From Eledone cirrhosa (taxonomy: Eukaryota; Mollusca; Cephalopoda; Octopoda; Eledonidae), in contig OZ024743.1 in assembly GCA_964016885.1 (NCBI GenBank), positions 163,193,142 to 163,257,141 on the forward strand: 64,000 bases of DNA, in the 5' to 3' direction. Both the position numbers and the translations under genes were made by a program. This document shows positions 34,701 through 47,628 of this stretch, piece after piece (within the stretch, counting starts at the first letter, position 1; each line of letters opens with the position of its first letter). The notes under the pieces were generated by a model. That model worked only from the letters and a program-made list of their open reading frames with translations, did no database searches and was not told where the DNA came from.

Positions 34701-37700
34701 TGTTGAACACCTGCTGACACATGTAGGATGGATCCGGCTATCAGCTGAGTCCATCATCAGGATTGCTCCTCCATCTTCTTTTAGGCGGGAGGGGCAGGCA
34801 GTTTTTATCTGCCTGGTGGCCATGGTGAAAGAGGTTGTGTGGTGGACACATGTAAAAGGGATGAAGACAAGCACTTTCCCCTTCTGCAAAGCCCTGATAA
34901 ACTTTTTCAGGTTTCATTTGAAGAAGAATATCAGGGTAGAGAGGGAAGTGTTGCCTTCAAAGCAATTTGTTGAAAGTTGGGGGAGGCAAGCATTACTGCA
35001 CAAACTGGAGACGTTGAGGGGCGTCCTGCGCGAACTGGGATGTGGGAGAACCATGTCAGCATATGCAGACGACGCCACCATAGTGGTGTTGAGCGCCAAA
35101 CATATCGAGGTGATGAAACATATCGTGGCTGATGATGCGCAAACATGTGCTCAGGTAACGACATCTCCACCTCTTCCTCGACGATGAACAGGTGTGGTCA
35201 CCGTTTGCTAGACACGTTTTTTCCCAGCTCATCTCCTGGGGAAAATGCCAACCACTGAGCTGCAATCTTGGGTCAAGTGAAGATCGAGAGGGAGCACTTG
35301 GAGATTGGAATCTCTTCAGGTGCTCACAGCCCTCGACCAATCAGGTGATGCGATCGGTGGAAACTCCACCTTGGTGTTCTATAGAGGGTTAGTGGAGGGA
35401 AAGAGCGACGACGTTCTTGGGAAGACTCTAGGCGTCGACGAAAATCAACTAGCCAATCTTCTCGGGAGAACTTTTGGGCCGGGGCCCATGAACAACTTCC
35501 AGAAATCCCTGGCCTGGCAGTGTTACCAAGGAGCCTTGCCAGTTCAGGATAAACTCTACAGGCATGGAAATGCCGTCAGCCAGGCCTGTCCAAGATGCGT
35601 GCAAGGCGACGAAACCGTCCTGCATGCACTCGCCCAGTGTCCGAGCATCACTAACTTGTGGGTTTATGTCGAACATTTGCCGTCACGTGTAGGACGGATT
35701 CGGCTATCAGCTGAGTCCATCATGAAGATTGCCCCACCACCCTCTTTTAACCAGGAGGGGCAGGCAGTTTTAATCTGCCTGGTGGCCATGATAAAAGAGG
35801 TTGTATGGTGGACACGTCTGAAAGGGTTGAAGGCGGGCACTTCCCTCTTCAGTGACGCCCTCATTAACTTTTTCAGGTTTCACCTGAAAAGAAAAATCAG
35901 GGTGGAGAGGGAAGTGCTGCCTTCCAGCCAGTTTGTTGAAAGGTGGGTGAGAGAGGCAAGAATGGCCCATGTGAATGGGCCTGCCCTGAGCATGTGCCTG
36001 TAGTATTGTAGGAGGAAAACTGGAAGAGGGCGCTTGCCCTAGCGGTCAGGGTTACCGTGGCTTTTTTGTGGCCTTTCTCCACGAGTGACCCTCGGAAGTC
36101 TTCCCCCTATTGGAAAATTTTTCCTTGTTTCTTTTTTGTTATATCCTTTTTTTTCCCCATATAATTTTGTTTTTGTTTTTTACATGCAGAAATGCCCATT
36201 TGTACCGTCCTGTACTGTCCTTAATGTTATACTTTATGTCAACCCTTGATTAATAAAGAATGCATTATTACTAATTTTGTTATTATTATTATTACTTTCC
36301 TGGCCTTGTGCCTTAGGTATGAGCAGTGTAGTTTTCACTGATGTTGTTTCTATTGTATTGTTAGTACTTTTCGTAATATGTGTGCAGTGCCTAGTAGTAC
36401 TATCTTTTGTATACTCTATATATTTGTAAGTACTGGGGTTTTAGCTATATATTTGTCTGTGTTTTTTATCATTCCTAGAGCACCTATTATTATAGGTGTT
36501 GTTTGTTTTCATTTTCCACTTTCGAGTTATTTTGGAAGATATATTATCGTCTGTGGGGATAGATACATCTATCAGAAGGCATTTTTTTCTTTTGTGGTCT
36601 TTGACTATAATATCTGGTCGGTTGGTCTTGATCTCTCTGTCTGTATGTATTGGCATATCCCAGAGAATGGTTGCTTTGTTATTCTCTGACACTTTTTCTG
36701 GTGTGTGTTTGTACCATCTTTTTCTGTTGGTATTTCATAATGTTGGCATAACTTCCAGTGTATGAATGTCCAAACTCCAAATGTCTGGATATATTCCTTT
36801 TTGGCTAGAGCTGGGCATCCAGGGACAATGTCATTAATTGTTTCTTCCCTATCTCCACATATTTTACAGTTACTTATTGTGCTTTGTTTCATTATGTACT
36901 TAAGGTAGTTTCTGGTCAAGTCTGGCTAGTGGGCCCGTATTATGGGAGCTGGGTGGGCATGTTATGGGGAGGGAGGGAGGTCTGGCTGGTTAGTCGCATT
37001 GGGACTGTATTTTTATGACAGCTAAATGCCTTTCCTAAGCTGGGCTAGGTTGTCGACTTGGGTCTTTTGTCACACGTCATAACGCCAGAGAGCTCGGTCT
37101 TATGTCATCTACTTCGAGAGGTTCAACTCAGCCAGGTCATCCTTTATCATTTTTTCCCTGCACCTTTTTATATAGCTGTCATTCTTCATGCGCATCAGAT
37201 GTCCATACTACTGCAGTCATCTCTCCTGCACACAGCATTTGATCCCTCTTATGCCCTGTTTCTCAATTCATTGACATTTCGCTGTTCACACACACTAATG
37301 TTACACATCTATCGGAGCATGCAGGCTTCATTTCTTTCCAATCTCAGTAGATCCTCAGCATTTGGTGCCCATGTTTCACTTCCATGTAGCATTGCTGTTT
37401 GCACACAGGCATTGTACAGCTTACCTTTTATTTTGAATAAGAGACTTTTTGTACTAGCAATAGCAGTAGCTCCCTGAATTTTTTCCATTCCGTTCTTACT
37501 GTGGCAACTGTGCTTTCTGTGATTTGGTTACCCAGGTAACAGAAGCTATCAACTATTTCTATGGGGTCCTGTGTAATTGAAGGAGCTTGCTTCCTGAGGG
37601 TCTTTACTTACTGCCTCTGTGCAGCGTTCACATATGAAGTCTATGCTTTTTACTAGCCTGCCTGTTTTCCCACTACATCTCTTGTGTACCCACAATTTGC

Positions 37701-40700
37701 ATTTGGGACACAGCATTGAGTTTCTATGTACACCTTTCCTGCATACAGAGCCACTTCCCTGATGGGATCAGAGCCATTTTCTTTTTTGCTCACTAGGATT
37801 TTGGTCTTTGCCAGGTTGACTTTAGAGCCTTTTATTTCCAAGCTGTGCCTCCATGTCAGAAATTTCTAATTCTATCAAATTTGGCTATGAGAGTCATGTC
37901 GTTGGCATATAGGAGTTCCCATGGGCAATCAGTCTTAAATTCCTCTGTTATAGCCTGTAGGACAAGGAGATAGTCGGTCTCCTTTATTGTTTGTCCTTAC
38001 CCTTATACCCTTGTCCCTCATATTGCGAAAAATGAAAGCAGGATACGAACTAGGAAGAGGAGAGCTTACCATCAACCACTTCCTTTTCATGGACAACCTA
38101 AAACTTTTGGGGAAGAATGAGGAGGGGTTGAATGTACTTGTTAACACTGTCCATATTTTCAGCAATGATATATGTATAGAATTTGGTGTTAATAAGTGTG
38201 GAGCCCAAGTGATGAAGTGGGATACATTGAAGAAAAGCAAAGGAATCAAGGTACAAATGGGTGAGATGATAAAGGAAATAAACACTAAAGAGGGATATAG
38301 GTATTTGGGTTTTCTAGAAGCAGATAACATCAAGGACAATAAAATGAAGGAGATGATAAGATCTCAATACGTAAGGAGAGTAAGGAACATATTAAAATCA
38401 TATTTGAATAGTAGAAATGCCATAAGTGCAGTAAGTTCCTGAGCTGTGTCTATTATTAGGTACAGTGCAGCCCTTTATGATCTGAGTTCAAATCCTGCCG
38501 AGGTTAACTTTGCCTTTCATCCTTCAGGGGTCAATAAAATAAAGTACCAGTAATACACTGGGGTAATTGCTGGCCTTGTGCCAAAAGTAAAAACAATTAT
38601 TAGGTACAGTGCGGGAATTCTTAAATGGAATGTAAACAAGCAAAAAGAACTGGATAGAAAGAGAAGGAAACTAATAATTACCTACAGTATGTTTCATAAG
38701 AAGAGTGATGTTGATAAACTGTACTTAAGGAGATCTGAAGATGGAAGAAGTCTAATCAGCGTGGAGGACTGTGTTCAGATGGAGAAGAGCTGTCTACATA
38801 AATATGTGTCTGAGAGTAATGCTTAAAGCTGTATTGAAGGAGGAGACAATAGACCAGGGGATGTCCAAGAAAGAAGTAACAACAAAGAGGAAAAGCAACC
38901 TGAATAAAAAGACCCTTCATAGCATCTTTTTAAAGAAAACAGAATTCAGAGATCTACAGACATGGAACAGGTTAAAGAAAGGGGACCTTAAGAAAGCCAC
39001 TAGCTACTAGCTGCAGAGGAGCAAGCCCTTCGAATGAAGTGGGTGAAACATTATACTGACAAGGAGGAGGCTAGCCCACTCTATAGGATCTGTGGAGAGA
39101 GAGGAAACTGTGGATCACATTGTATCCGAGTGTAAACCGAGCTCAGACTCACTATAAAGAATGAAGGCATGATATCATGGAAAAGTGCAGCTGTAAAAAC
39201 CAGCCGAAACACAGCCCTACTATGAGCAGGGCATGGTGTGGCCAACTGGTCAGACCTCCATCATGGGACCACCAAGCTCCCAAACTATGGTTCCACTGTG
39301 AGCAGGGTATGGCATGGCCAACTGACCATACCCTCCTCATAATGGTGCCACCCAGCTCCACACTGTAAATGTGGTTCGTGTTAAGAAGGGCATCTAGCGA
39401 CCGTAAAAACCAAGCCATCACACAGTCCCAATTTCTGAGACTACTACTTCTTTTTTACTCACTTATTCCTAAGAGGGTTGTGGGAGCAGAGTCTTCAAAT
39501 ACTCCTTTCCGTGAGTCCTGTCAGAAGCAACCATCTCCAGCTGATCCATTTGGATACCCAAGTGATACCAGCCAAGTTCATGGATGTTATCCAACCATCT
39601 TGCTTGGCATCTACCCCTGACTCTCCTGCCAGTTGGTTTTGCCTGTAAAATTTGCCCAGCGATTGTTTCCTATGACATTCTAACCACATGCCCATAGTAT
39701 CGGCGCTATGATCTCTCAATTTGGAGAAGTAACAGCTCTACCTAGAACAACTCTCTGATCTCCAAGCAATGCACTCTATTGAATAATGTTACTCCAAATA
39801 TAAATACAAGCTTGATGCCTTTAGAAAACAGAGATGTGTAGTCTGAGTTCATGGAACTGTCTGAAGGGCTAATTGATTCAGTGTGAAGCTGCAAGTAGCT
39901 TAGAGCTGTTCAATTGCAAAACATGTGTCACGCAAGTATGTGAATAAAAATCTGTTAGACTGAACCTTCACTCTCTCGTTTTTTATGTTGATACCAAACA
40001 GATGCCAATATAAATTCCTACAATCGTTTATACTGTATATCTAAATCAGGTAAATGCATCAAATGCGACAAACGCTAAGGAAACTATGTATTATTTAATA
40101 TCCAAACAGTACATAGATAGATAGACAGACTTATAGATAGAAAGTTAGTGAGTGAGGTAGATAGATAGCTATCAATAGTTGTTAAAATTATGGGACATTG
40201 ATTTAAGATAAATGTATCATACCGAAATACTTGCAGTTCATCTTTGGTGACATTAATCTAAAATGTAAAATATGGTATATGTTTAACATGATTATAAATT
40301 TTCAGACTATTAACAGAGGGGAAAGGCACACATACATAAGATGAATACAAAGAGAATGGGGGGAGGGGAGAAAGAGAGGTATAGAGATAGACACATAAGG
40401 AGATGATAACAAGAAAAGGAGAAAAATAGTTAGAAACGGGGCTGGCACTACTATTAAGGCCAACTAGGCAGTCACTTAGGGCACAGACTGCAAAGAGGTG
40501 CATTACTGAACCATAAAGAATCACAGTTTTATATAAATTTGTATAACATAATAATTTCCTATGATCAATAAATAAATCACATAACATCTTTGCCAGTTTC
40601 CAAGCTGTAAGTTGAAATGATTTTATTTGAGAAAATGGGGCACATAACTGAGAGGAGGAGACACATTGTAACGCCAGCCTAGAGCACTAAATACCCAAGC

Positions 40701-42693
40701 ACTAGTCCTGGCTAGAGATTTATAAAGAAAGCGAATGCAAACATTTTCTGCTAACTTACCTCAACAAAGTTCCATTTTCTATTGGGATTGAGTTCTTCAA
40801 GAGCAGTGTAGCCAGTCAAACGATCAGGAACTAAAAAGTGTTTTTCATCAGATGTTGCACAAGGATTTGTTAGTCTTAAAGTAGAAGAGAAAATATATTC
40901 TTTTAACTGGTTTCGGTCATTAAACTGTAGCCATACCCAGTATTTATTTTATTAATCTCTTTTTGTTGAACTGCTAAGTTATGGGACAGACAAGCACAAC
41001 TCTCTCTCTATATATATATATATGTATGTATGCACCAGTCCACTTTGTCAAATAGTAGCAATGTTACGATAAAATCTATCTGGTACATGCCATGAAGTGG
41101 TTTGAATTAGAAACCATACTAAAATGGAATGAATAAGTGAGATGCAGTTATCTGACATGCCTAACCTCAACACGTAATAACTCATCTAACCCACTCCATC
41201 ATGAAAAAAAGACAATGGTGATTATAGGAAACTTAGGATGATGTGGTGAAGGCGGACCTTATGCAGCTAAAGCTCACAAAGGAAATTACCCAGAATCAAG
41301 TAAACTGGCAGCATGTCATACTTCAGAAGCGGGATGAAATAAGCATAGGAAAGATGACCCCCCCCCCCACCTACCAGTATGCTCCTGACTTCCTAATCCT
41401 GCCCACATTCCCCCTAGGCCCGAAGAAGCAGAGAGGTTGAACAACTTTCAGGTCTCCGCCTGCCAATATTCTCCTGACTTTCCTACCTCCCCTTGTTCAA
41501 CCTGTGCGAGTGTGGAAAGCTAGGACAAACCTTGTGTCATTCTCCTTCCCTGCCAAACCCAGGCCACTTTTCCCCCCTCTGCTTCACAGTCACATCCATG
41601 ACTCGTGCTTACCATCCAACCCAGGTACACCCACAATATGTCAGAAACCATCCACCTGCTCACCTGGCACCTCCTCTTCCACAGTGGAGTATCTGTACCT
41701 CACCCACACCCTTCTCATTTAAAATCTTCACTTCCATCGATGTCTACCCTGGTAATGCTGGTGCCATAAGCCGCCCCCAGCCCAATCTGTGTTCAAATCC
41801 ACCGATCAACTTTGCTTTTCATCCTTTTGAGGTTGATAAGTAATGTACCAGTTCAATATTCGGGTTGATTCTTCCTCTGTCCCTTTTTTTCAATTTATCT
41901 CTGGAAGAAATCAGCTATGCTCATACCTAGAGAGAGATAGACTCTGCCAAGTTTAAATGCCCAAGAAAGTGCCCCTATAATTCCATCAGGAGTTCAGGGC
42001 TTACAGCATAGAGTCTAAGAAGCATAAGAAAATAAAATACAGAATGGTCACATCTGGAATGCCATTAATCATAGGTCTTGCTCAATAAGTACTGACCTGG
42101 GAATAAACAACAATGGCACATGACTAAATGGTTAAAGAGTTGGATTCACAATCATAAAGTTGTGGGTTCAATTTCTGGACCAGGTCATGCATTGTGTTCT
42201 TTAGCAAGAGGTTTGATTTAACAAAAGAACTGGGCCCCCTTATCATTACACCTAGGAAACCACCTATGAGATACATTTTTAAAAAATGATGTTAAAATAA
42301 AAAGAATACAAATAAGTTGTTAAAGGATCCCTTTACCTTTTGTTTCTTTTACCCTTCATCTGTTCTTGTTGGTTTGGATCAGAAGCAAATGCAACATTGA
42401 GTAGATCAATAGGTTTGTCTGGATCAACATAGCTGTAAGGTAATTATATATCAGCACTAAGTTATACATATATATAATATGAGATCTTCTTTGCCTACTT
42501 ATTCCTGAGAGGGCTGTAGGGGAGTCCTCAAACACTCTTTCCAGCAGGTCCTGTCAGAAGCAACCATCTCCAACCAATCTGGCTGGATCACCAAGCGAGA
42601 CCAGCCGAGCTCATGGATGTTATCTAACCATCTTACTCAGGGTCTACTCCTGGTTGGTTTTGTCCCATAAAATCTGTCCAGTGATTTCTTGAG

Positions 42694-42732
<39 letters not shown>

Positions 42733-45700
42733 CAGACACTGTAAAGAGGATGGTGATGGGAAGGCCATCAAGCCATAGAAAGTTTGCCAAACAAAAGGTC
42801 GGAAGAAATGTTTCAGTTGTGTCAAAGACATAACAACCTCCCTAGTTATAGTGCCATGATAAAATGCAAATGGAAGAGTGCAGGATCATATGCAAGTAAG
42901 ATGCAAACCAACACCACCACCATCCCATCGATCTCTTTGGGAATAAATTTGGCTGAATAGTTGGATGTTTGGATGTACAGGTAGGTACAAGATGGGCAGC
43001 TTATGTACTTGTTTCAAGTGCTAATACTTTAGGTTTAATGATGATGTGTGTGTTGTGGTATGTAATTGTCCATTTGACTATTTCTATAAGAGCTAAATCT
43101 GTTTGTATATATGGGTGCATGTGTTCTCTATATACCTAGGGATGCTTTTTTAGAGGTACTAAGGTGCCTATTTCATAGTGTGTATGCACAATGAATGTTA
43201 GGAACCCTATTTCCCCACCTGGATGATGAGAAGGTCTGAAATTGAGATATGTTTTATAGATCCGGTGTTTGCACGAAGTGACAAGTTCATCCTTTTTTAT
43301 TCAATAATTGTTCCTTGGCAAACAGCATTTGGATTGTTAAAAGCATCCTCCTGTGAAGATTTGGCCTTGGACAAGGGGCTCCATTTTAGTTCATAGGTGA
43401 TATTTTTGTTGTGGAGGTTCTAAATAATGCTAGATAATGTTGTAACATTTTGCCAGGCCTGGTTTCTGAACGAATGTTGGTGTTAGTAATACTATGTCTT
43501 GAACTCACAGGCAGTTAACCTGATGTAGGCTTTGTCGGAATGCTCCATCATCATGTTGCACTTGTAAACAATGTTACGTTGCCAGCATTTGTTGTTAAAA
43601 GGGCAAAGTGATTTATCCAAACAATTACATTACTTGGATAACATCTCACTGATTACCGAATTATGTCTGTTAGAATGAAGTTTGGCAGTGTTCAAGGAAG
43701 CAATGATTTGTGCGAAGTTGGGTGTGGTGCTGTAAGAAAATTTAATTGTGTTTCTGTTAAAGATATTGTGGTAGCAAGTGTTTATTGAGAAGTCTGAGGA
43801 AGATCTCCTCGATTGGTGTGGTGACTTCAGCATTGTGAGGAGGATTGAACCATGTTATGTGGCATGAGCTGTGGCTCCACCTGCTGGTGCTTAGGTAATA
43901 GGTAAGTTTTTCCTTGATTCCACTTTTTTTGAGGGCCTGATTGTAGTGCGGCCCATGTTTCTTGAATATCTGCTCGTTTGCAGACAAGCGTGATATACGG
44001 AGGGAGATGTTTTTTTACCAAATTATTAGTAATATTCCATGGCTGGTTAGAGAATCGGTGGATGGAGTGTAGGTTCTCATTTGGTTTCCTGAAGGGGTAG
44101 TACAGTTTGTTTTCCAAATTTAGAGTCACGTCCAAGAAGTTTGCATAGATAAGGGTCGTTTGTAAGGTAACTCTGAAACCTAATTCACGAAAGAACTTGA
44201 TGAGATGTTTACCTACCAGGTCTATATTACTGGGGCTATATCCAATAAGAGTGATGAGCCTGTCATCTCTGTACAATCCCCCTCCGAATGCAGGAAACCT
44301 TCCTATAAGCAAACGCATATCTAGGTATATATAGAACATACGCGCCAATATATACACACAATTAGCTCTTATTGAAGTATTTGAACGGAAAGTTACATAC
44401 CAAAACACACACACCATCATTAAAACTAAAGTATTGGTGCACGAAACAGGTATACAAGATGCCCATCCTGTACCTACCTGCACATCCAACCATTCAGCCA
44501 CATTAATATGTTCCCAAAGAGGCACCTTCACATAGAATTAACTCTTATTGGGGCGTTTGACCGATCAGTAATATAACAAAACACACTCCATCATCATAAC
44601 TAAATCTCTAGCTCAGGAAATAAATACATAGGCTGCTCATATTCTACCTACTTGAGCTGCACATCCAACCTTTCAGCCACATAGATATACATCCAAAGAG
44701 ATATCTACCTCAACCTTTCCTACTACAGCGGTGTTAGAGTGTACACCTACTCTAGCAATACACTTCAGTAAAACATTCACCTTTTTGCATGCAAATAACT
44801 CCCAAGAAACCCCCCTTACATAAATACACACCCACTAAAATAATATAGGCCCTTATAAAGCATTAATATTTAGCAATTACCCATTTTACCTATTCCAATA
44901 TGATACAATATCACCACTATTAACCGGTGTATATTATAGAGGCGGCATCGTATATGAATAACACCTAACAATAGCCAGAATAATTATAACAAATTTTATT
45001 CCACTAGAAATTACCCCAATTAGTACTGGCTAATTGACCACACTGCAATACCGCATCCCTTTATCTGTATTTATTTAATATTTTTATTCTAGTTTTTTAT
45101 TTTTTATATTTTATTTTATTTGTCCGACTTAAATAGGATTTATATTATTGTTTCCATCACAGCAATTACTATCTACAACTTTTCTTTTAAAATAGTTTTG
45201 TGTAAAACCTGGTGATTCCCCTAAATTTTTTTAGAAATTCTGTCAACTGAAGAAGAACCACAACTATACGATTGACTTACTATAGAAACTTAATGTTGAT
45301 ATGTGGATAAATCTTAAATATGTGTGTGCACTGCTGGATAGCTGACAGTTCCTGTTAATGGGTACGATTCCTTGATGATCTCGTAGAATTCTTTGATATT
45401 GATGCCAATTCCATACTTAAGCCATCAGATCACGAAAGCACGTCTTTAGTTGAGATACACACACACACATCCATAATCCCCAACAGACCTCCTTGATAAA
45501 GAAAATTAGGCCCTTTCACACTATTATATATGTCTAGATAAATTAGAATACATACAGTTGACCACACACATACATATATATGAACAATCACTAAGCCAAA
45601 TATGTGTATACATACAGCCACTCCCCCAACAAACCAAATACTTTTGTAAAGATTTTTCACAACTGGGTAAAGAGTATATGCCCATATTTTGATGTCAGAT

Positions 45701-47595
45701 TCTCTTGATGATTACAGTTTTTTCCACTGCCAAAACATCAGCGACTCAGTCTGGAAATAGCTTTTGAAACAGCAAGAGCTCAGCTGTCGGGGTCCCCATT
45801 CTTTCATATATGTGTATACCATCATCATCGTTTTTATGTCCGCTTTTCCATGCTTGCATGGGTTGGACGGGTCCTTCTCAGGACGGCTTCTCTCCACTTG
45901 TCATGTTCCTTCATCATCTCCTCTGCCAGTTTTAGCGATTTGAGGTCTGCTCTCACAACCTCTGCCCAGGTCTTTCTTGGTTGTCCTCTATTGCAGCTTC
46001 TTTTCACTGGGATTTCCTGGCATTTCTTCACCCATCGGTGAAATTTTGGTTTTTAACTTTCAGCAAAGCTGGCTGTATAATCAATCAGTATGCAAATGAG
46101 GCTAATCAGTTGATGTATACATTTGAGAGTACTATGTATTCTCAGCATTTCCAGCAGGTAGCAATTAAGCAGACACTCCGAAACAATTGTTGATTGTTTT
46201 GTCTCAGCAACTGCTGGAACAAAAGGATGAAGTTGTTTATGCACCGCGTGGTGTTTTTAGAGGCTGTTTACTTGTAAACAAACCAAATATTAATATTATT
46301 ATGATATTATTATAATATTATTATTATTCACTCATGAATACATTTAGGTATCCAGCACGTTAAGAGCAAAAACAAATTTTTATCCACAAAGTCCAACATA
46401 CTTTATTCCCTGTCTGTCATTTGAAGTCTTCCTAAATATATGAGACAATTTATGATGTTTCTAGCTACAGAGGTTGAAGTTGTGGTGAGGAGATTCACAA
46501 CTGGTCTATGTTCAATTGATCTGATTGAACCAGCCATGTATGTTTATATAACACCTAAATCAGAAATATTCTCACCCCACCCAGACTTAAAATGTAACAT
46601 GTTACCTTTAAATCAAGAAAAAATAAAATAAAATAAATTTCTTTACCGATCAGCAAGAGCTGCAATAACAGCAGCATCAAGACCACCAGAAAATAGAATG
46701 GCTACAGTAGCATCTCCAAAATGAATCATTGGTATTTGAAGTTCATTTGCTGTGGACTCAGATGAAATATGTTCAGAATAATCACAACTACTATTTGTAT
46801 GTGATGGAAGCAGTTCTTCTGAAACAGTAAGTTGGTCATCAGTTTGTTCCTCCACTGACTGCAATTGTGATTTTGAATCAGCTCTACATTGCAAATTAGA
46901 AAATAAATTGACGACATCTCTTGAACATGACATCTTATGAGAATAGTTATATTTTAACAATATGTTCGGAGACAAGTTTTTGTGACTTAATAATGAGTTT
47001 GGGATTTGATTTAAGATACGAGTTTTTACAGATTGTCCTAAAAGGTCAATTAATTTCTCAGCTTCAACATGCAAGTCCAAGTTTGACTTCAACAAAAAAT
47101 CTAAATAGGAGACATCTAATTGCTCTGCCGTTGCTGATTGCTCATAGTTTGAAGGAGGTAAATCTTTGCAAATTGAAGGCAAGAAAGTGTTTGTAGTTGG
47201 TGAAGAAATTTCTGATATTTCTGAATGTAATCCAAAGATAGTATTTTTATTTGAATGCAAAACATCTTCAAGGTATTCCCCAGTGATTGGCCAAACAGCT
47301 TCTTTCCAAGGATGAACAAATATTTGGTATGGTAACGTCCCTCTTTGATTTTCAAATTTCATACGAAAAATTCCTACTGATGGAATTTCAGTGTATTTCT
47401 ACAAAAAACAGAAAATGAAAGGAGAAAAATATATTGAATCCATGGATTCTTAATTTGTTATAGAGTCACAGGGACATTGTCGTAACATACAATATGTCTA
47501 GAGCATTTAAAACCTGATGGAGACCATTTTGCTCCAGGTCTGAACACAGCTAATTTGTCTCAGAGAAAGAAAGTGAGAAAGGGAGATAAAGAAAG

Positions 47596-47628
<33 letters not shown>

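Noticed and set aside
43827..44531. 234-residue ORF read as one PLE protein
   Set aside because: Its first about 65 residues come from the antisense of the adjacent terminal repeat; only the rest is RT.
46726..46917. Alternative frame ORF inside ASNSD1 exon 5
   Set aside because: Out of frame with the splice-consistent CDS.
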